Shown in pieces: positions 24,423-36,102 of a stretch of 64,000 bases of DNA (positions are counted from its first letter, which is position 1; each line of letters starts with the position of its first letter). The notes under the pieces are model-generated. The model saw only the letters and a list, made by a program, of their open reading frames with translations, did not search any database and was not told the DNA's origin. The stretch covers positions 6,572,818 through 6,636,817 of the forward strand of contig CM039134.1 of the NCBI GenBank assembly GCA_022036555.1. Reading direction: 5' to 3'. This DNA comes from Microstegium vimineum (taxonomy: Eukaryota > Streptophyta > Magnoliopsida > Poales > Poaceae). Made by a program: the position numbers and the translations under genes.

Positions 24423-26339
24423 ATGCGTCTCCTCCGCGCGTCCACCACTGCTCTCCGCCGCAGCCACCGCCTGATTTCCGCCGTCGCCGTCGACAAGCCA
24501 ATCCATTGCCACCCGCCGATCGACAGCGCCGTCCCATGGAACAAGCTCCTGCGCGACCACATCGCCGGTTCCCGCCCGGGCCTCGCGCTCGCGCTCTACC
24601 GCCTCATGCGCGCGCTCTCCCCCGCGCTGCCCAACTCCTACACGCTGCCGCTCGCCCTCCGCGCCGCGCCTTCCTGGCTCCTCGCCTCCGCCGTACACGC
24701 CCACGCGCTCCACCTCGGCCTCCACGCCCACCCGGACGTCGCCAGCCAGGTCCTCGCCGCCTACGCCAGGCTCGGCCGCGGGGCCGAGGCCCGCCGCGTG
24801 TTCGACGCATTGCCGGTGAGGAGGAGCACCCTCTCGTGGAACACGCTCATCTCCGCCTACTCCGTCGGGTGCGAGCCCGACGCGGCGTGGGCCGCGTTCG
24901 CGCGCATGGTGGTGGCCGGGGCGCGCCCGGACGCCGTGACGTGGACCACTCTGCTCTCGGCGCACGCGAGGTGCGGGAGGCACCCGGAGGCTCTTGGGCT
25001 GTTCGGGGACATGCACCGCAGTGGGTGCGAGGGCAACGCCGAGGCCGTCGCTGTGGCGCTCTCGGCGTGCCCGTACGCCGGCGGCCCTGCACTGGCGACA
25101 GGGAGGTCGATACATGCCTATGCCTTCGTGAAGGGCGTCATCCATGGCTACCTGTTCGTCACCAACTCACTGGTGTGCATGTACGGCAAGCTTGGAGAGA
25201 TGGAGGCGGCCGAGAAGGTTTTCTGGGATGCCGGGCGGAGAAGAACACCGTGACATGGAATGCGCTCATCACTAGCTACGCCGCTGCTGGGAGGTGCAGC
25301 GAGGCACTCGGTGTGCTTGCCCGGATGGAACAGTGTGGCGGCATGGTCGCGCCCAATGTCGTGAGCTGGAGCGCTGTCATTGGCGGCTTCGCGTCATCAG
25401 GGGACATGGAGCAAGCACTGCAGCTGTTCCGGCAAATGCAGCAACAGTGGCTTTTGCCAAACGTGGTGACATTAGCGACAGTTCTTTCAGCCTGCACAGA
25501 ATCGCTGGCGTTGCGGTTGGGTCAGGAGGTCCATGGCCACACGATCAAAGCAGCCCTAGACCGGCACTCACTGGTCCAGAACGGTCTCGTCAACATGTAC
25601 GGAAAGTGTGGGAGGGTGACTGCTGCGCGCAAGGTGTTCGACCGGATGAAAAACAAGGACTTGATTTCATGGAACTCGATGATCGGGAGCTATGCCACGC
25701 ATGGTTTGTGTGACGAAGCCCTTGCAATGTTCCAAGACTTGACCAGGGCTGCGGCTGAGCCTGACGGTGTTACATTCGTCGCCGTGCTGTCTGCGTGTAG
25801 CCACACGGGGTGCGTTGCAGAGGGCCGCCGCTTGTTCAACCAGATGGTGCGGGAACACAAGATCTCCCCAACCATGGAGCACTACACCTGCATGGTTGAT
25901 CTCCTGGACGTGCCGGCCTGCTGAAGGACGCGTCTGAGCTCATCGAGACCATGCCGATGAGGCCCGACCTGTGTGTGTGGGGAGCGCTGCTCAACTCTTG
26001 CAGGATTCACGGGGATGCTGCTGTGGCCGAAGCTGCCGTAGCCAAAGTTCTGCAGGCTGGAACAGAGACCACTGGCAATCACACGCTGATCACAAACCTG
26101 TACGCGTCGTGCGGAATGTGGGATGAGTCTAAGAGGGTGAGGGTGATGACTAAGGAGGCAGGGTTGAGGAAGAATCCGGCCAGAGCTGGATTGAAGTGAG
26201 GAACAAGGTGTTCGCCTTCACGGCCGGGAGTGCGCCGCCATCCGAAGCCGAGGAGGTTCTCAGGATGCTTGACGATCTGTATGGGGAAATGGAAGACGAG
26301 AAGCGTGCCATGTACGATGCCATTGCAAACATTGTGTAG
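24423..26339 (+). pseudogene. PPR protein (PLS, E class) with three -1 frameshifts
   Basis: Intronless, like most PPR genes. The coding signal runs from the ATG at 24423 to TAG at 26337-26339 but changes frame at about 25233, 25906 and 26178. At each point the protein context is restored by one additional G in a G run. Repeats show typical PLS words such as SWNTLISAY, TWNALITSY, NGLVNMYGKCG, ISWNSMIGSYATHG, TFVAVLSACSHTG and MEHYTCMVDLL. The tail (SWIEVRNKVFAFTAG) is an E/E+ region, and there is no DYW domain. Such proteins bind organellar RNA and usually recruit C-to-U editing activity. The N-terminus is Arg/Ser-rich, fitting an organelle transit peptide. It may be a true pseudogene or an intact gene hit by consensus errors. 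Apart from the three shifts nothing is decayed. Confidence 0.85.
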
Positions 26340-26399
26340 AACAGTTGCTAGGTCGAGCAAGTGACACATCTCATCATCATACACTGAAGAGCTTGGCTA

Positions 26400-27081
26400 C
26401 TAAAAGTGCTGTGGACCGAAGAAGAGCATCAGGGTCCTGCAGATCTCCGACGGCTCCGCCATCGCGCCGTTGCCGTGGTCCCCGCAGGCGAGGCGCTTGG
26501 TCACCGGCGGGACGATGGATATGCCGAGGTCGCGCAGGACGGCGAGGTGGCGCGCCGTGAAGGGGTTGTCCCACATGAAGGTGTTCATGGCGGGCGCGAC
26601 GTAGACGGGCTTGCTGTAGTCCCAGGCGCGCACCACGCAAGTGAGGAGGTTGTCGCACAGCCCGCCGGCGACCTGGCAGGCAGCAGGCAGAGTTGTCAAC
26701 GGTGGGGGCGAGCAGGGATCAGCATCACCAAACCAAACCAAGCGTCCGTACCTTGGCGAGGGTGTTGGCCGAGAGCGGCGCGATGACCAGGGCGTCGGCC
26801 CACCGGCGCAGCTCGATGTGCAGGACCTGGTCGCCGACGCGCCTCCAGCGGAACCACTCGTCGTCGTCGGTGTAGAGCGGGACGCCGCCGGGGAAGGAGG
26901 CCCCGTCGATGAAGTGCAGGGCGGACGGGGTCGCCACCGCGCGGACGTCCGCCCACTCGGCGACGCTGCGGCAGAGGACCTCGAACTTGATGGAGGCCAC
27001 GCTACCGGAGGCCGCCAGGAGGACGCGAGGGCGCCGTGGAGGCCCGCCCCCCGACGACGCCGGTTCCTGGTGGGCGGCCAT
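26400..27081 (-). CDS. HAL3: Phosphopantothenoylcysteine decarboxylase (HAL3)
   Basis: Catalyses the FMN-dependent decarboxylation of 4'-phosphopantothenoylcysteine in coenzyme A synthesis; plant HAL3 is also linked to salt tolerance. Exons on the minus strand are 27081-26752 (110 codons, phase 0) and 26672-26400 (90 aa plus stop), giving 200 aa, close to the family's usual 200-220. Seen in the sequence: an N-terminal flavoprotein fold start (RVLLAASGSVAS), the catalytic His in QVLHIEL at residue 88, APLSANTLAK at the exon junction, the substrate-clamp motif PAMNTFMW at 137-144, and the Cys in RLACGDHGNGAM at 173. An upstream in-frame ATG at 27207 adds 42 unconserved residues, so I prefer 27081. 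Its stop lies 60 bases from the stop of the converging PPR gene. Confidence 0.95.
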
Positions 27082-28107
27082 CGCAGTGGTAATGTGGAGG
27101 GGAGAAGACGCGCAAGACTGACTACGAGATCGAGAACGCCTAAAAACTTGCGCAAGGCTGACTGCTACCGAAGAGTATACTCGAAGGAAGGAGGCAATCC
27201 AATTCAATTCAAGCTGGATAGGCGGGAACGCGGAGGAAATGAATTTATGTACTCGATCACCGCAATTTAGGCCTTGTTATAGGACAAAACTGAGATCAGA
27301 TCTTGAATGTTGAATGCCCATGTATCCAGAATTCGAGCACGCACACATCTTTTCTTGGCCCGTTTGGTAGGGATGTACATTCTCGTATAAACATTTCATA
27401 TCTAGATTCTCTAAAAAAATGTTCCAGATAGAGAAGCAAAACCACTAGATTATTTGGCTGGATAATTAGAATTACACTGTGAAACCACGTTTTAGGTGAT
27501 CCATGGACGTAGGTAGAAAAAATGAGAATCACAACCATTTCTTGCATAAACATTTCACCAACACCCTATTCGCTTGGCAGTCGGCTTATTAGTCATCGAA
27601 ACAGTATTTTTCCCTCACAATAAAACAGGCAAAAACAGCATCAGCCGACTTATCAGTCACCAAAACAATCACTCGGACACTGCATACTGTTTGGCTTGAA
27701 TTCTCCCGATTCGCTAGAGAATCGGAACCAATTCACGGTGCCAAACGCACGTTTACCGCGCTCGCACGCCACAGCCAAGCTGGGCACAGGTACAGCAGCA
27801 GTGAGCCGGTGACCAGTAGGGCGTCTACTGCAGATCTCGCCAGGCAACCAGAAGCCATTCCCTAATGAGCAGTGAGTAGTGACACCAGGAAGGCAGGGAC
27901 GACATATATCACGACACAACTTAATCTGCCCACATGGTCAGGATCTTGATAGACGACCGCGACGTTACACCAAACGGTTCGATGCAGGTATACAGCAGCT
28001 GCTCTCAAGGAGCAAGCTAGGGTTTCATGTTTAGAATTCTGATGTCAGGGACGCTAACGATGTTGACTTCTGCAATCGTCAGTAAGCCCAGGTAGGGGCA
28101 TTGTGTC
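27082..28107. other. Intergenic spacer
   Basis: Between the 5' side of HAL3 and the 3' side of the next minus-strand gene. It contains AT-rich sequence and a TTTGG/CCAAA-rich repeat remnant near 27355-27600. No gene is seen. Confidence 0.5.
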
Positions 28108-31100
28108 CTACTTGGATGAGATTGATCTCATCTTCCCATTGGGCTGCCAGAAGGCGGTGTCCTCCTTCTCCTTAGCCAGTAACTCCTCGAATGATATCTC
28201 TTGGCCCTCCATCTCCATATCACTGATCTCCATGATCTGTCATGATAACAGTCCAGAGTCTGTCACAACCAGGACCCTGAGGCGGTTACTGAGTCACAAG
28301 GAGAAGAGAGGCGACGTACCAATTTGTATGGTGCTGACTTCTGAAGATGCTCTTGAATATAGTTGTAGATGGCAGCATCTTTCTTTAGGTTATCACGCTC
28401 GGTTTCCAATCTACGTACCTATGAAAATGCCCGAGGGTACAAAGAGGAAGTTAGCACAGACAGTATGCAGCCCTACACGTAAATTTTGCTTAGTTGCCTT
28501 GGCAATTTTATTCCCTTTAAATGACTAACCTGTTCAAAGAGGCGTTCATATGAAGACCTATAGTTTTGATGGTTGGATAGCATTGCCTTCTTTATTTTGA
28601 AGCTTCTTTGCACATTCTCATACCTGGTAAGATCATAAGAATAAGACATTGCTGGAGGTTTGCAAAACATCTGGAGTGATGGATGTGAGAAGGTAAGTTT
28701 CGTGCAAATAGAAATGTACCTCTGCAGCAGCTCGTTTCTAGCATCTATGAGACAGTTAACAAACTCATTAATCTGAAAAAAAAAATACAGAGAGCATATA
28801 CCTTTGTAAGTATAAGTACACTGTATGACTTATAGAGCCCAATGAGAGAAAAAAACATATCAGTAATCGCAAACATAGTAGAATATTCATTAGGTGCACC
28901 AAAACTACTTGTGACCCCAAAAACAAAATGTCCAAACCTATGGTTATAGACTTATAGTGAACATTTTTGTTTATGAAGTTACTTTTTTCATCAATCTGAT
29001 ACTCTGAATTTAGTCATACAATTTTGTAATAGCAGGTTTCTTCTATTCTTTTTCAAGGGCCTGTATTGAACCATTACAGTCCATACTCCGTACCCTTTGT
29101 AAAGCAAGCCTGGGCAAAACGAACGAGATCCACAACACTAGTTCTGACTAAATCGTATGCTGACACCCATAGTTATGTGACAGGTGACAGAACAGTTGGA
29201 TGAATTAGCATACAGAAAGCTAAAACCTAAAATAATACCAGGAAAAGCTTCACCGGTAGCAATAAAGATATTGGCTTTTACAACTGTCCCTCTGTTCCAA
29301 ATCATATGTCGTTTTTGGCTTTTCTAGATCTAGACATAGCATATATCTAGGTGTATAGAAAAATCTATGTACTTAGAAAAGCCAAAACGGACTACAATTT
29401 GGGACAGAGGGAGTAGTTGGTTGTCAGTCAACATACAGAAACTTGATCTATGCAAGGAGGTGTCATGCCCACCATCCACCATTCCAATGTCTTACAACCC
29501 GTTTGGACGGGCATAATTGCTCTAGGAATTCTGGTAATTTAGTTGAGATAAAAAAATGAAGGATTTGAAAACAAACACAAAGGATTTAAAAACAAACACA
29601 AAAAGGCCTTCACTCCCATGAATAATGAACTAGGTAACGACCTTATAAATATACCCAAGATAGGGCCTCGCCTGCATTTTCTCATTGAAATATTTAAAAA
29701 AAAAGTCTCTTGAAGAAATCATCTTTTTAAAGGGGCTTATATGATGAAAGAAGCAAAACCACAGTAACACTTAGTTTGTCAAGGTTAAGATTTTTACATC
29801 CAGTTCAGACCGTAGCGTATGAACAAACAGAACTAGTGTCAAGGACCTGACCATTTAATCAGGTCTAGAAGGTTGTAATTGCAGCCATGATCATACAACA
29901 GACACGGGGGCATCATACACCACAAGAATTGAAATTTCCAAAGAATTTTTTCAACATTACTCTTGACTTTATACTTCCAATTAGTAAATGTTAGTAATGT
30001 TTTGGAATACGAATACATGTAATCAGTGTGATTTAGTCTTTGACCTGCAGTATCTTTATAGGAGTATAAATTGGCCATGTGAAAATCATAAACACATTTG
30101 CCTTAAAAAACTTCAATGACATTAAAACATATATTAAGCATATAATAGGATGATAAACACATGTTTTAGCCATTTAGCTTTCTCAACAAATAGTTGATGT
30201 AAAAGTAGGCATATCATGATCTAACAACAACGAATATTACTCATATGAAAATAACAAGCACAGATATCCTCCATAGAACAAGCTGTCAGTTGACAAAATC
30301 AGAGAACACATTGTCAAGAAAAGGAATGCAGTATTTTGTTCCCATACTACAGAACTGAAGTGATCTTGAATGCAGTATTTTGGAACTCGACTCGCCAATA
30401 TTGCAGCAGAAAGCCATGCTTGCATGCTAAAGACTCAGAAAATTAGGTTTTGATATTTCAATTCAAATGCTAACTACATGTATGATCAATATAAGCACTG
30501 AAGCTACTCACTTCAGTCATAGTGCACCACTATCTTCTAAAGCACTTCCTGCGTCCCAAATTATAAGATATTGTAGTATTTCTAGATTCATAGCTTTTAC
30601 TATGTAACTAGACATAATATATATCTAGGTGCATAGCAATGAATCTAGAAAAGCCAAAACGTCTTATAATTTGGAACGGAGGGAGTAACATTTTACAGAC
30701 TTAAGTCTGAATAGATCTTGAACTCACAAGTGAACAATATGCTGCTACATTTGGTAACTTCAATCCCAAAAGAACCATCAAGAGCACTAGGGCTGTTAGT
30801 AGATATACTGTATTGCTACACCTCATAGGCTCATACCCTTAACCAAAAAAAAAAGGAAATAAATAAATACTATGTCACAGCTTAGGAGCTAAGAGTTGTC
30901 TTATTTACGCTGCAAGCTGAGGGTTCAATCTACTTCAACTTAATAAGGAGTATTAAAGTTAACTTCCACTCTCCAAGAAGAAAATAAGTAGAAGAAGATA
31001 TTAAAATCCTGCTCATTTGATAAAAGATGCAACTTTGAACACCTTAAAACAACTGGAATAACCATTCTATTAACTTGTTTGGATTGCACAGCACAAAAAA

Positions 31101-32910
31101 ATGCTCAAGTTGGTGAACCAAAATTTCATCATACAAGCTCTACAGTCACCAAAATTCCATACACTTTGTCTTACCGGTACCTAGATCCCAGCATCTCAAA
31201 TCAAACAGAACCCAAAAGACTCAACAGATCTATGGATAATGGCCATGGATAATTGATAGCAGAAATTGCAGAAAGATTCTACCAACCAGATCTTTTGTAA
31301 TCATAACATAGGAGAACTGAGCAAAAATATGATTTATCCGCCGTCTCAACGCACAGCTCAACATCATGAGGGGCAAAGGCGGCTTTTCTGGCATCTGGTT
31401 GGTTATTGCTTCTCTTTCCTTATTACACTCCTCACAAAGTGGAATCGATGATTTGCCCGATTCATGAGTCCGGCGGCGGATCTGATTCTTCAGTGCCATG
31501 CCGAAAGCAAGGAGGAAGCTAGCATAAGACTTTTTCATGGCTGCTGGTTGTGGTGGAAGGTCAGGGGCGAAATCCTCGATGTTGAGAATTATTCGGCCAG
31601 GCTAGAGCTAGGTTTATCCTGTAATTAATTGTAACGTATCCGCCGAGGGGAAAAGTGGAGTGAGGAGGGGCGAGGCACGTTCCCGTTTGGGGACTTTTAT
31701 TTTTATATGAACGTCCGAAAACAATAAATACTGCTGATGCTGCCAATAGCATTGCCAAAATTGTACCCAGAGCTGACAAAGGAATATAATTATAGTTTTG
31801 ACACTGTATACTAATCTCTTCTAGCTAATTTCGTAATCGAAGGTATAAAAGCATGACAAGGTCGACTTGCGGGTAAGTTCTTGAGTTTCCATAGAAATTT
31901 GTAATTTCCCAATATAGTGTGTGTGTGTGTGTACCTGCGTGTACATGTGGAGAATTCATTCTCCTTAGTTTGGGTTACTTTTAAGCAAGGTGACAGTATG
32001 GTGTTAAGTTGTATACATGAGCAGCAGTGCAACTAGGATATGTGGCATTTCATACCCATATGTTAATAACGAAATGGCAGTTTATCTGTGATTAGTTCAC
32101 AGTAAATTTCGGGAGTCATGACAAGTTGACAAATTCTATAAGCATCCTAGTAGCCCTCATCAGGCGTGCAGCATTGAAGGCGAATTGGCAAGTAAAATGA
32201 ACATTCGAAGCGCTAACTCTATCCCTAGATTGCAATCTGAGTACAATACAAACCAGCTCGAGAAATCAACAGCAGGTAATCTGCGCTTTATTTGCTGACC
32301 AATCCCGCCACATTGCAGGTCGCACAAGCAGCGAGTCTACGGCCTACGTTTACCGTCCTCGCAGTCGCAGACAGACTGAGAACGAAACAAAAGCATGTAG
32401 AGTAGAACCCTGGGCATGGCAGAAGCAAGCGGGGAAGGGTAATGCGCTGCGGCGCACCTGTTCGATGGTGAGGCACTGCGCCTCGCTGGCCCGCGCGAGG
32501 TCGTCGTACCGCGCGTTGATCCGCCGCTGCAGCGCACCAGCCACGGAGGCGAGCGGGAACTGCGGACGGCGGGGGAGCAGCGCCTCCTTCCCGGCGGCGG
32601 CGCCTCGGTCCCCGTCCGCCGCGCCGTGGCCGTGGCCACCACCTTCCGCCTCCGCCCCCTCCTCCTCCCCTTCCTCCTGCCGCCGCTTCCTCCGCGCCCT
32701 CCTCCGCCGCCGCTGGTTCTGCGGCCGCTCTCCGCCGCCGACTTCCCCCTCCCCCGCCGCGGCGGCCGCCTCGAGCGGCAGCGGCGGCGGGACTTGCTGC
32801 CGAGGCCTCCTGCGGCGGCCGAGGACGCGGAGGCAGAGCGCTGCCGCGGCGAGGACGAAGCTGAGGAGGATGAGCCCCGCCAGCGCTATCGTCTGCGGCG
32901 GTGCGGCCAT
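28108..32910 (-). CDS. Plant membrane-anchored coiled-coil protein, unknown function
   Basis: Five exons on the minus strand: 32910-32458, 28772-28720, 28623-28530, 28418-28320 and 28236-28108, encoding 275 aa. All junctions are GT-AG and phases close. Residues 8-30 form one transmembrane segment. It is followed by a basic/acidic low-complexity region (RRRRARRKRRQEEGEEEGAE) and then a conserved helical part (LQRRINARYDDLARASEAQ, INEFVNCLIDARNEL, RRLETERDNLKKDAA) likely to form coiled coils. The C-terminus is ISFEELLAKEKEDTAFW. I recall plant proteins with this layout but no defined role, so I give no function. The first intron is 3.7 kb and contains a candidate second promoter and first exon (31287-31538). 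Confidence 0.8.
29287..29413. mobile_element. Short Stowaway-type MITE
   Basis: About 127 bp, with TCCCTCTGTTCCAAATCATA at one end and the inverse TACAATTTGGGACAGAGGGAG at the other. The middle has inverted GGCTTTTCTAGA-like words. It lies in the long first intron of the unknown-function gene. A sister lies at 30544-30685. Confidence 0.75.
30544..30685. mobile_element. Short Stowaway-type MITE
   Basis: About 142 bp, CTTCCTGCGTCCCAAATTAT to TTATAATTTGGAACGGAGGGAG followed by TA. It shares the TATATCTAGGTG centre with 29287-29413. It is intronic. Confidence 0.8.
31287..31538 (-). CDS. Candidate alternative first exon of the unknown-function gene
   Basis: An ATG at 31538 opens 84 codons that end exactly at a usable donor (AAAGATCTG|GTTGGT) in phase 0, the same phase as the acceptor of exon 2 at 28772. 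Splicing would give a 208 aa isoform with a different N-terminus (MKKSYASFLLAFGMALKN...). Near its end, CALRRRIN resembles GALQRRIN at the matching place in exon 1, hinting at an old exon duplication. A TATA-like block lies upstream. It could instead be a separate small gene or chance. No transcript evidence is available here. Confidence 0.4.
31695..31708 (-). promoter_or_regulatory. Putative TATA box of the internal promoter
   Basis: On the minus strand this reads CATATAAAAATAAAAG. About 30 bases further on is a C/T-rich start-site-like stretch (CGCCCCTCCTCACTCC). The ATG of the candidate alternative exon is about 160 bases downstream. Confidence 0.4.
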
Positions 32911-33008
32911 TGGCGGCGGGCGCGCGTCATCCCCAGGCGGGGCGTGCTCCGTCCGATTTCAGAAATGCTCGCTTTTCTCTCTCTCTCCTCTTCACCTTCA
33001 ATTTTTTT

Positions 33009-34018
33009 TTATTTGGATCAAGTCATTACAATTCTATGCCATTACAATTCACCTATTCTGAAATTTGTCCTTATAATTTTTCTTCTATCCAATACATGTC
33101 ATTCTATACGTCTTTCGGGTGTTTAGGCTCACTTTCAGGCTGAATATACGTATACCTATTCCGTATGGACCAAACAGCCTTCTCTCCTTATCACCCTCCT
33201 CTCAATGACGTGTGGGCCCCACACATCATATCTTTCTTCAACCTCCAGCCATCTCCTTCCTCCACCGTTGGGCCAGAGCAGCTCGCAGCAGCCACACGGA
33301 CGCTGGCGTGCAGCCCCGCCGCGGCCACAAGGACGCACGCATGGCGCTCTACTGCAGCTAGCCGCGCGGGCGTGCGCGTGCCTCGCCGCCGCAGCTGCAC
33401 GCGCGTGCAGCCCCGTCGCTGGCGTGCCTCGCCGCCTCAGCCGGCCACGCGGGCGCGCGCGTGCCGCTCCGCCGCAGCCGCACGGGCGTGCCTCGCTGCA
33501 GTAGCCGCGTCGCAGCCACGCGGGCGCTCGTGTGCTTGGCCGCCGCAGCAACTCGAGCGCGTGCGTGCAGGCTCCGCCGCAACCGCGCGGGAGTTCCTCG
33601 CTGCCATAGCCGCGCCGCAATCACGTGAGCGCGCGTGCAGCTCCGCAGCAGCCGTGAGGGCGTGCCCTGCCGCCGTAGCCGCGCCGCGGCCACGCGGGCG
33701 GGCGCGGGTGTGTAGCACAGCCACCCCTCCGACCCTCCCACTTGTTGAACGGTGGAGGAAGGAGATGGTTGGAGGTTGAAGAAAGATATGGCGTGTGGGG
33801 CCCACACGTCGTTGAGTGGAGGGAGATAAGCAGAGAAGGCTGTTTGGTTGGTCCATACGGAATACGTATACGTATGTACAGCCTGAAAGTGGGCCCAAAC
33901 ACCCAGAAAACGTATAGAATGACATATATCAGGTAGAAAAAAATTATAATGGCATGTTTGAATTGTAATAGCATATCTTCAAAGTCGAAAAATTGTAATA
34001 GCATGGATCCAAATAACT
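33009..34018. mobile_element. Fold-back element with about 270 bp inverted arms
   Basis: The left arm starts ATTTGGATCAAGTCATTACA and the right arm ends with the inverse TAGCATGGATCCAAAT. The arms match through TGTCATTCTATACG, CACTTTCAGGCTG, ATTCCGTATGGACCAA, GTGTGGGGCCCACAC and CAACCTCCAGCCATCTC to about 33275 and 33747. The 470 bp centre is very GC-rich and made of degenerate GCCGCAGCCACGCGGGCG-like repeats. Long open frames there, on both strands, are composition artefacts. I could not define a target duplication because the flanks are T runs. It lies about 100 bp from the ATG of the unknown-function gene. Confidence 0.85.
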
Positions 34019-34162
34019 TCTTTTTTTTCGTCGGAGGGAGGCGGAGGCGGACTTGGGATTCACTCGACACCGCGTTTTTTTAAAAAGCGAGAACGAGAGG
34101 TGAGATGGTGGAGTTTGTTCTTATTCCCAGCCAGCGCATTGCGCAGCCCGCGCACTTGCACG

Positions 34163-34738
34163 CAGGGTTTACCTTACCGACCGGTCGTCGGGAACCGCTC
34201 GCCAGCGGTTTGCCGGTTACCGACGGTAACCGCCCAAACCGGTCCCAAACCGAACTTTTTGCATTTTGAATTCAAACGGCGTAGTTCAAACGGTTTGGGA
34301 CCGGGCCGGTTACCGTCCGGTTTGGGCGGTTACCGACCGGTTTGGGCGGTTCCGCCCCAAACCAAATTTCAAATTTGAAAAAAAAAAATCGAAAATGCTG
34401 AAAAAATTCCTAAAAATAGTTCATGATTTATAGAGTCGAATGGTGCAAATTTTTTTCAAATTGGAGTTCGTTTGCTATTTATTTTGACGCGTACAAGTTT
34501 GAAAAAAAAAAAAAGAAAAAAGCTTTTTTTTCAAACTTGTACGCGTCAAAATAAATAGCAAACGAACTCCAATTTGAAAAATTTGTACACCATTCGACTC
34601 TATAAATCATGAACTATTTTTAGAAATTTTTTCAGCATTTTTGATTTTTTTTCAAATTTGAAAATTGAATTCAAACCGGTACCGAAACCGAACCGGTCCC
34701 GGACGGTTTGCCGGTAACCGTTCGGTTTGAAAAACCTG
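34163..34738. mobile_element. hAT-type fold-back MITE with 8 bp target duplication
   Basis: It is flanked by a perfect 8 bp direct repeat CTTGCACG at 34155-34162 and 34739-34746. The ends are CAGGGTTT and AAAACCTG (inverse CAGGTTTT), typical of hAT elements. The element is nearly a single palindrome centred near 34512. Its arms share words such as CGGTTTGGG, ATAGTTCATGATTTATAGAGTC and CAAACTTGTACGCGTCAAAA. It is 576 bp and non-coding. Confidence 0.9.
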
Positions 34739-34746
34739 CTTGCACG

Positions 34747-36102
34747 ACACGACTTGCTTCCGCCCTGTAGTTCGTTCGGATCGTTCGGATAAGGACGAGG
34801 ACGATAGGCCACTGCTACAGAAAAGAGAGTGACAACACTTTATATGGTGGCCCAGCGCCGCGCCCGGCTGCGCTCGTCGATTGCAAGCCTGAGCTGGCTC
34901 GCTGATTGCTGCCCATGCCGGTTCCCCGAAGGCTGGGGAGGACTTGCCTCGTTCGTTTCTTTAGGAATGAAAAACTGCAGCATGAATGGTTCTAAGAGTG
35001 GAACAAGTGAAGATCCAGGTGGTTTGGTTTCGGATGTCAAGAGACAAGGAAGTAAATCGGACCATACATCACACAGAAGGCTTAAGACTGACCATATTCT
35101 ATTCCAGGCTAAGTAGATCACACAGAAATTGACCGGATTCCATTTCAGATCACACAGAATGGCAATTCTTTGTTCGGTGTAGGTTTTCGTTCCAGGCCAC
35201 TTTCAGCTGCTTTCGATCAGAAAGTTCAGAACAGGGCACCGTGGCCCACGGATGGAGAAACCAAAACAGACGAACAAACAGCGGTTTCTGTTCCTATTCG
35301 TCGGCACTACTTAGCGAAGTAATAATATTTTTCTCTCACAACGAATCAGCATAAGCATGCAGCATAAGCTAAATTTCAGCATAACAAAGAGAGAGGAACA
35401 TGTTTTAGTTGGACGACGTTCAAAATAATAGGCGGTGCATAAAACTGCCGAGGCTATGCATTCCCACAGCATCTTAGCGCTCAAAGCTTTAGCTTGTCAA
35501 ACAGAAATCACACGAAGGGAACAGAAAAAGAAAACAAGGCGTGTGTACATGCAAAATCCACAGATTTTTGCAACAAATTCACAGACATGGTTAATTCCTA
35601 CACGAATTTGGTTGATTACAGCACCCAAATCGGGCCTTCGTTTTATGTGTCATTCACCAATCACCGAAGACTAATATCCGCCACACTCGAGCTTCTTTGC
35701 AAACATCAAGCTATCATACTGGCAAGCCCAGGTCAGCCCAGACATTCAGTCTTTATTTTCGTGCAGTCTCCAGAGTTTGTGCAAATCTATGATGCTCCAT
35801 TCGCAGAAAGATGCTGATGAATTGACGGTGGTGGTGTTCGCTAACCATTTGCTCCCAGTCTCGCTATTGCATCTGCATGCGCTATGACTCATGCGTCCTC
35901 TCGGTCGCTGGGGTCAAGACTAAAGAGAAACCTTTGTGCTAGCGTGATACCAATATCGTTACACCTTGGAGATGTTCACTTTGTTGCAGGTTGTGGATGT
36001 GTGGCGGAAGCGGGGGTTGTTTTCCTGTCAAAGATAGTTCATTAGTTTGAACCCGCTCCTCCTAAAAGACTTCGAAAATAGTAGTTATCGACCAAGGCGA
36101 CT
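34747..36102. other. Intergenic, 3' side of the Mini-RNase III gene
   Basis: Open frames at 34829-35121 and 35435-35817 have no domain. The 3' UTR of the Mini-RNase III gene probably occupies the last few hundred bases (about 35800-36102). Confidence 0.45.

Noticed and set aside
33156..33925. Several 150-200 codon frames on both strands
   Set aside because: They lie in the GC-rich loop and arms of a fold-back transposon, change freely between frames and show no domain.
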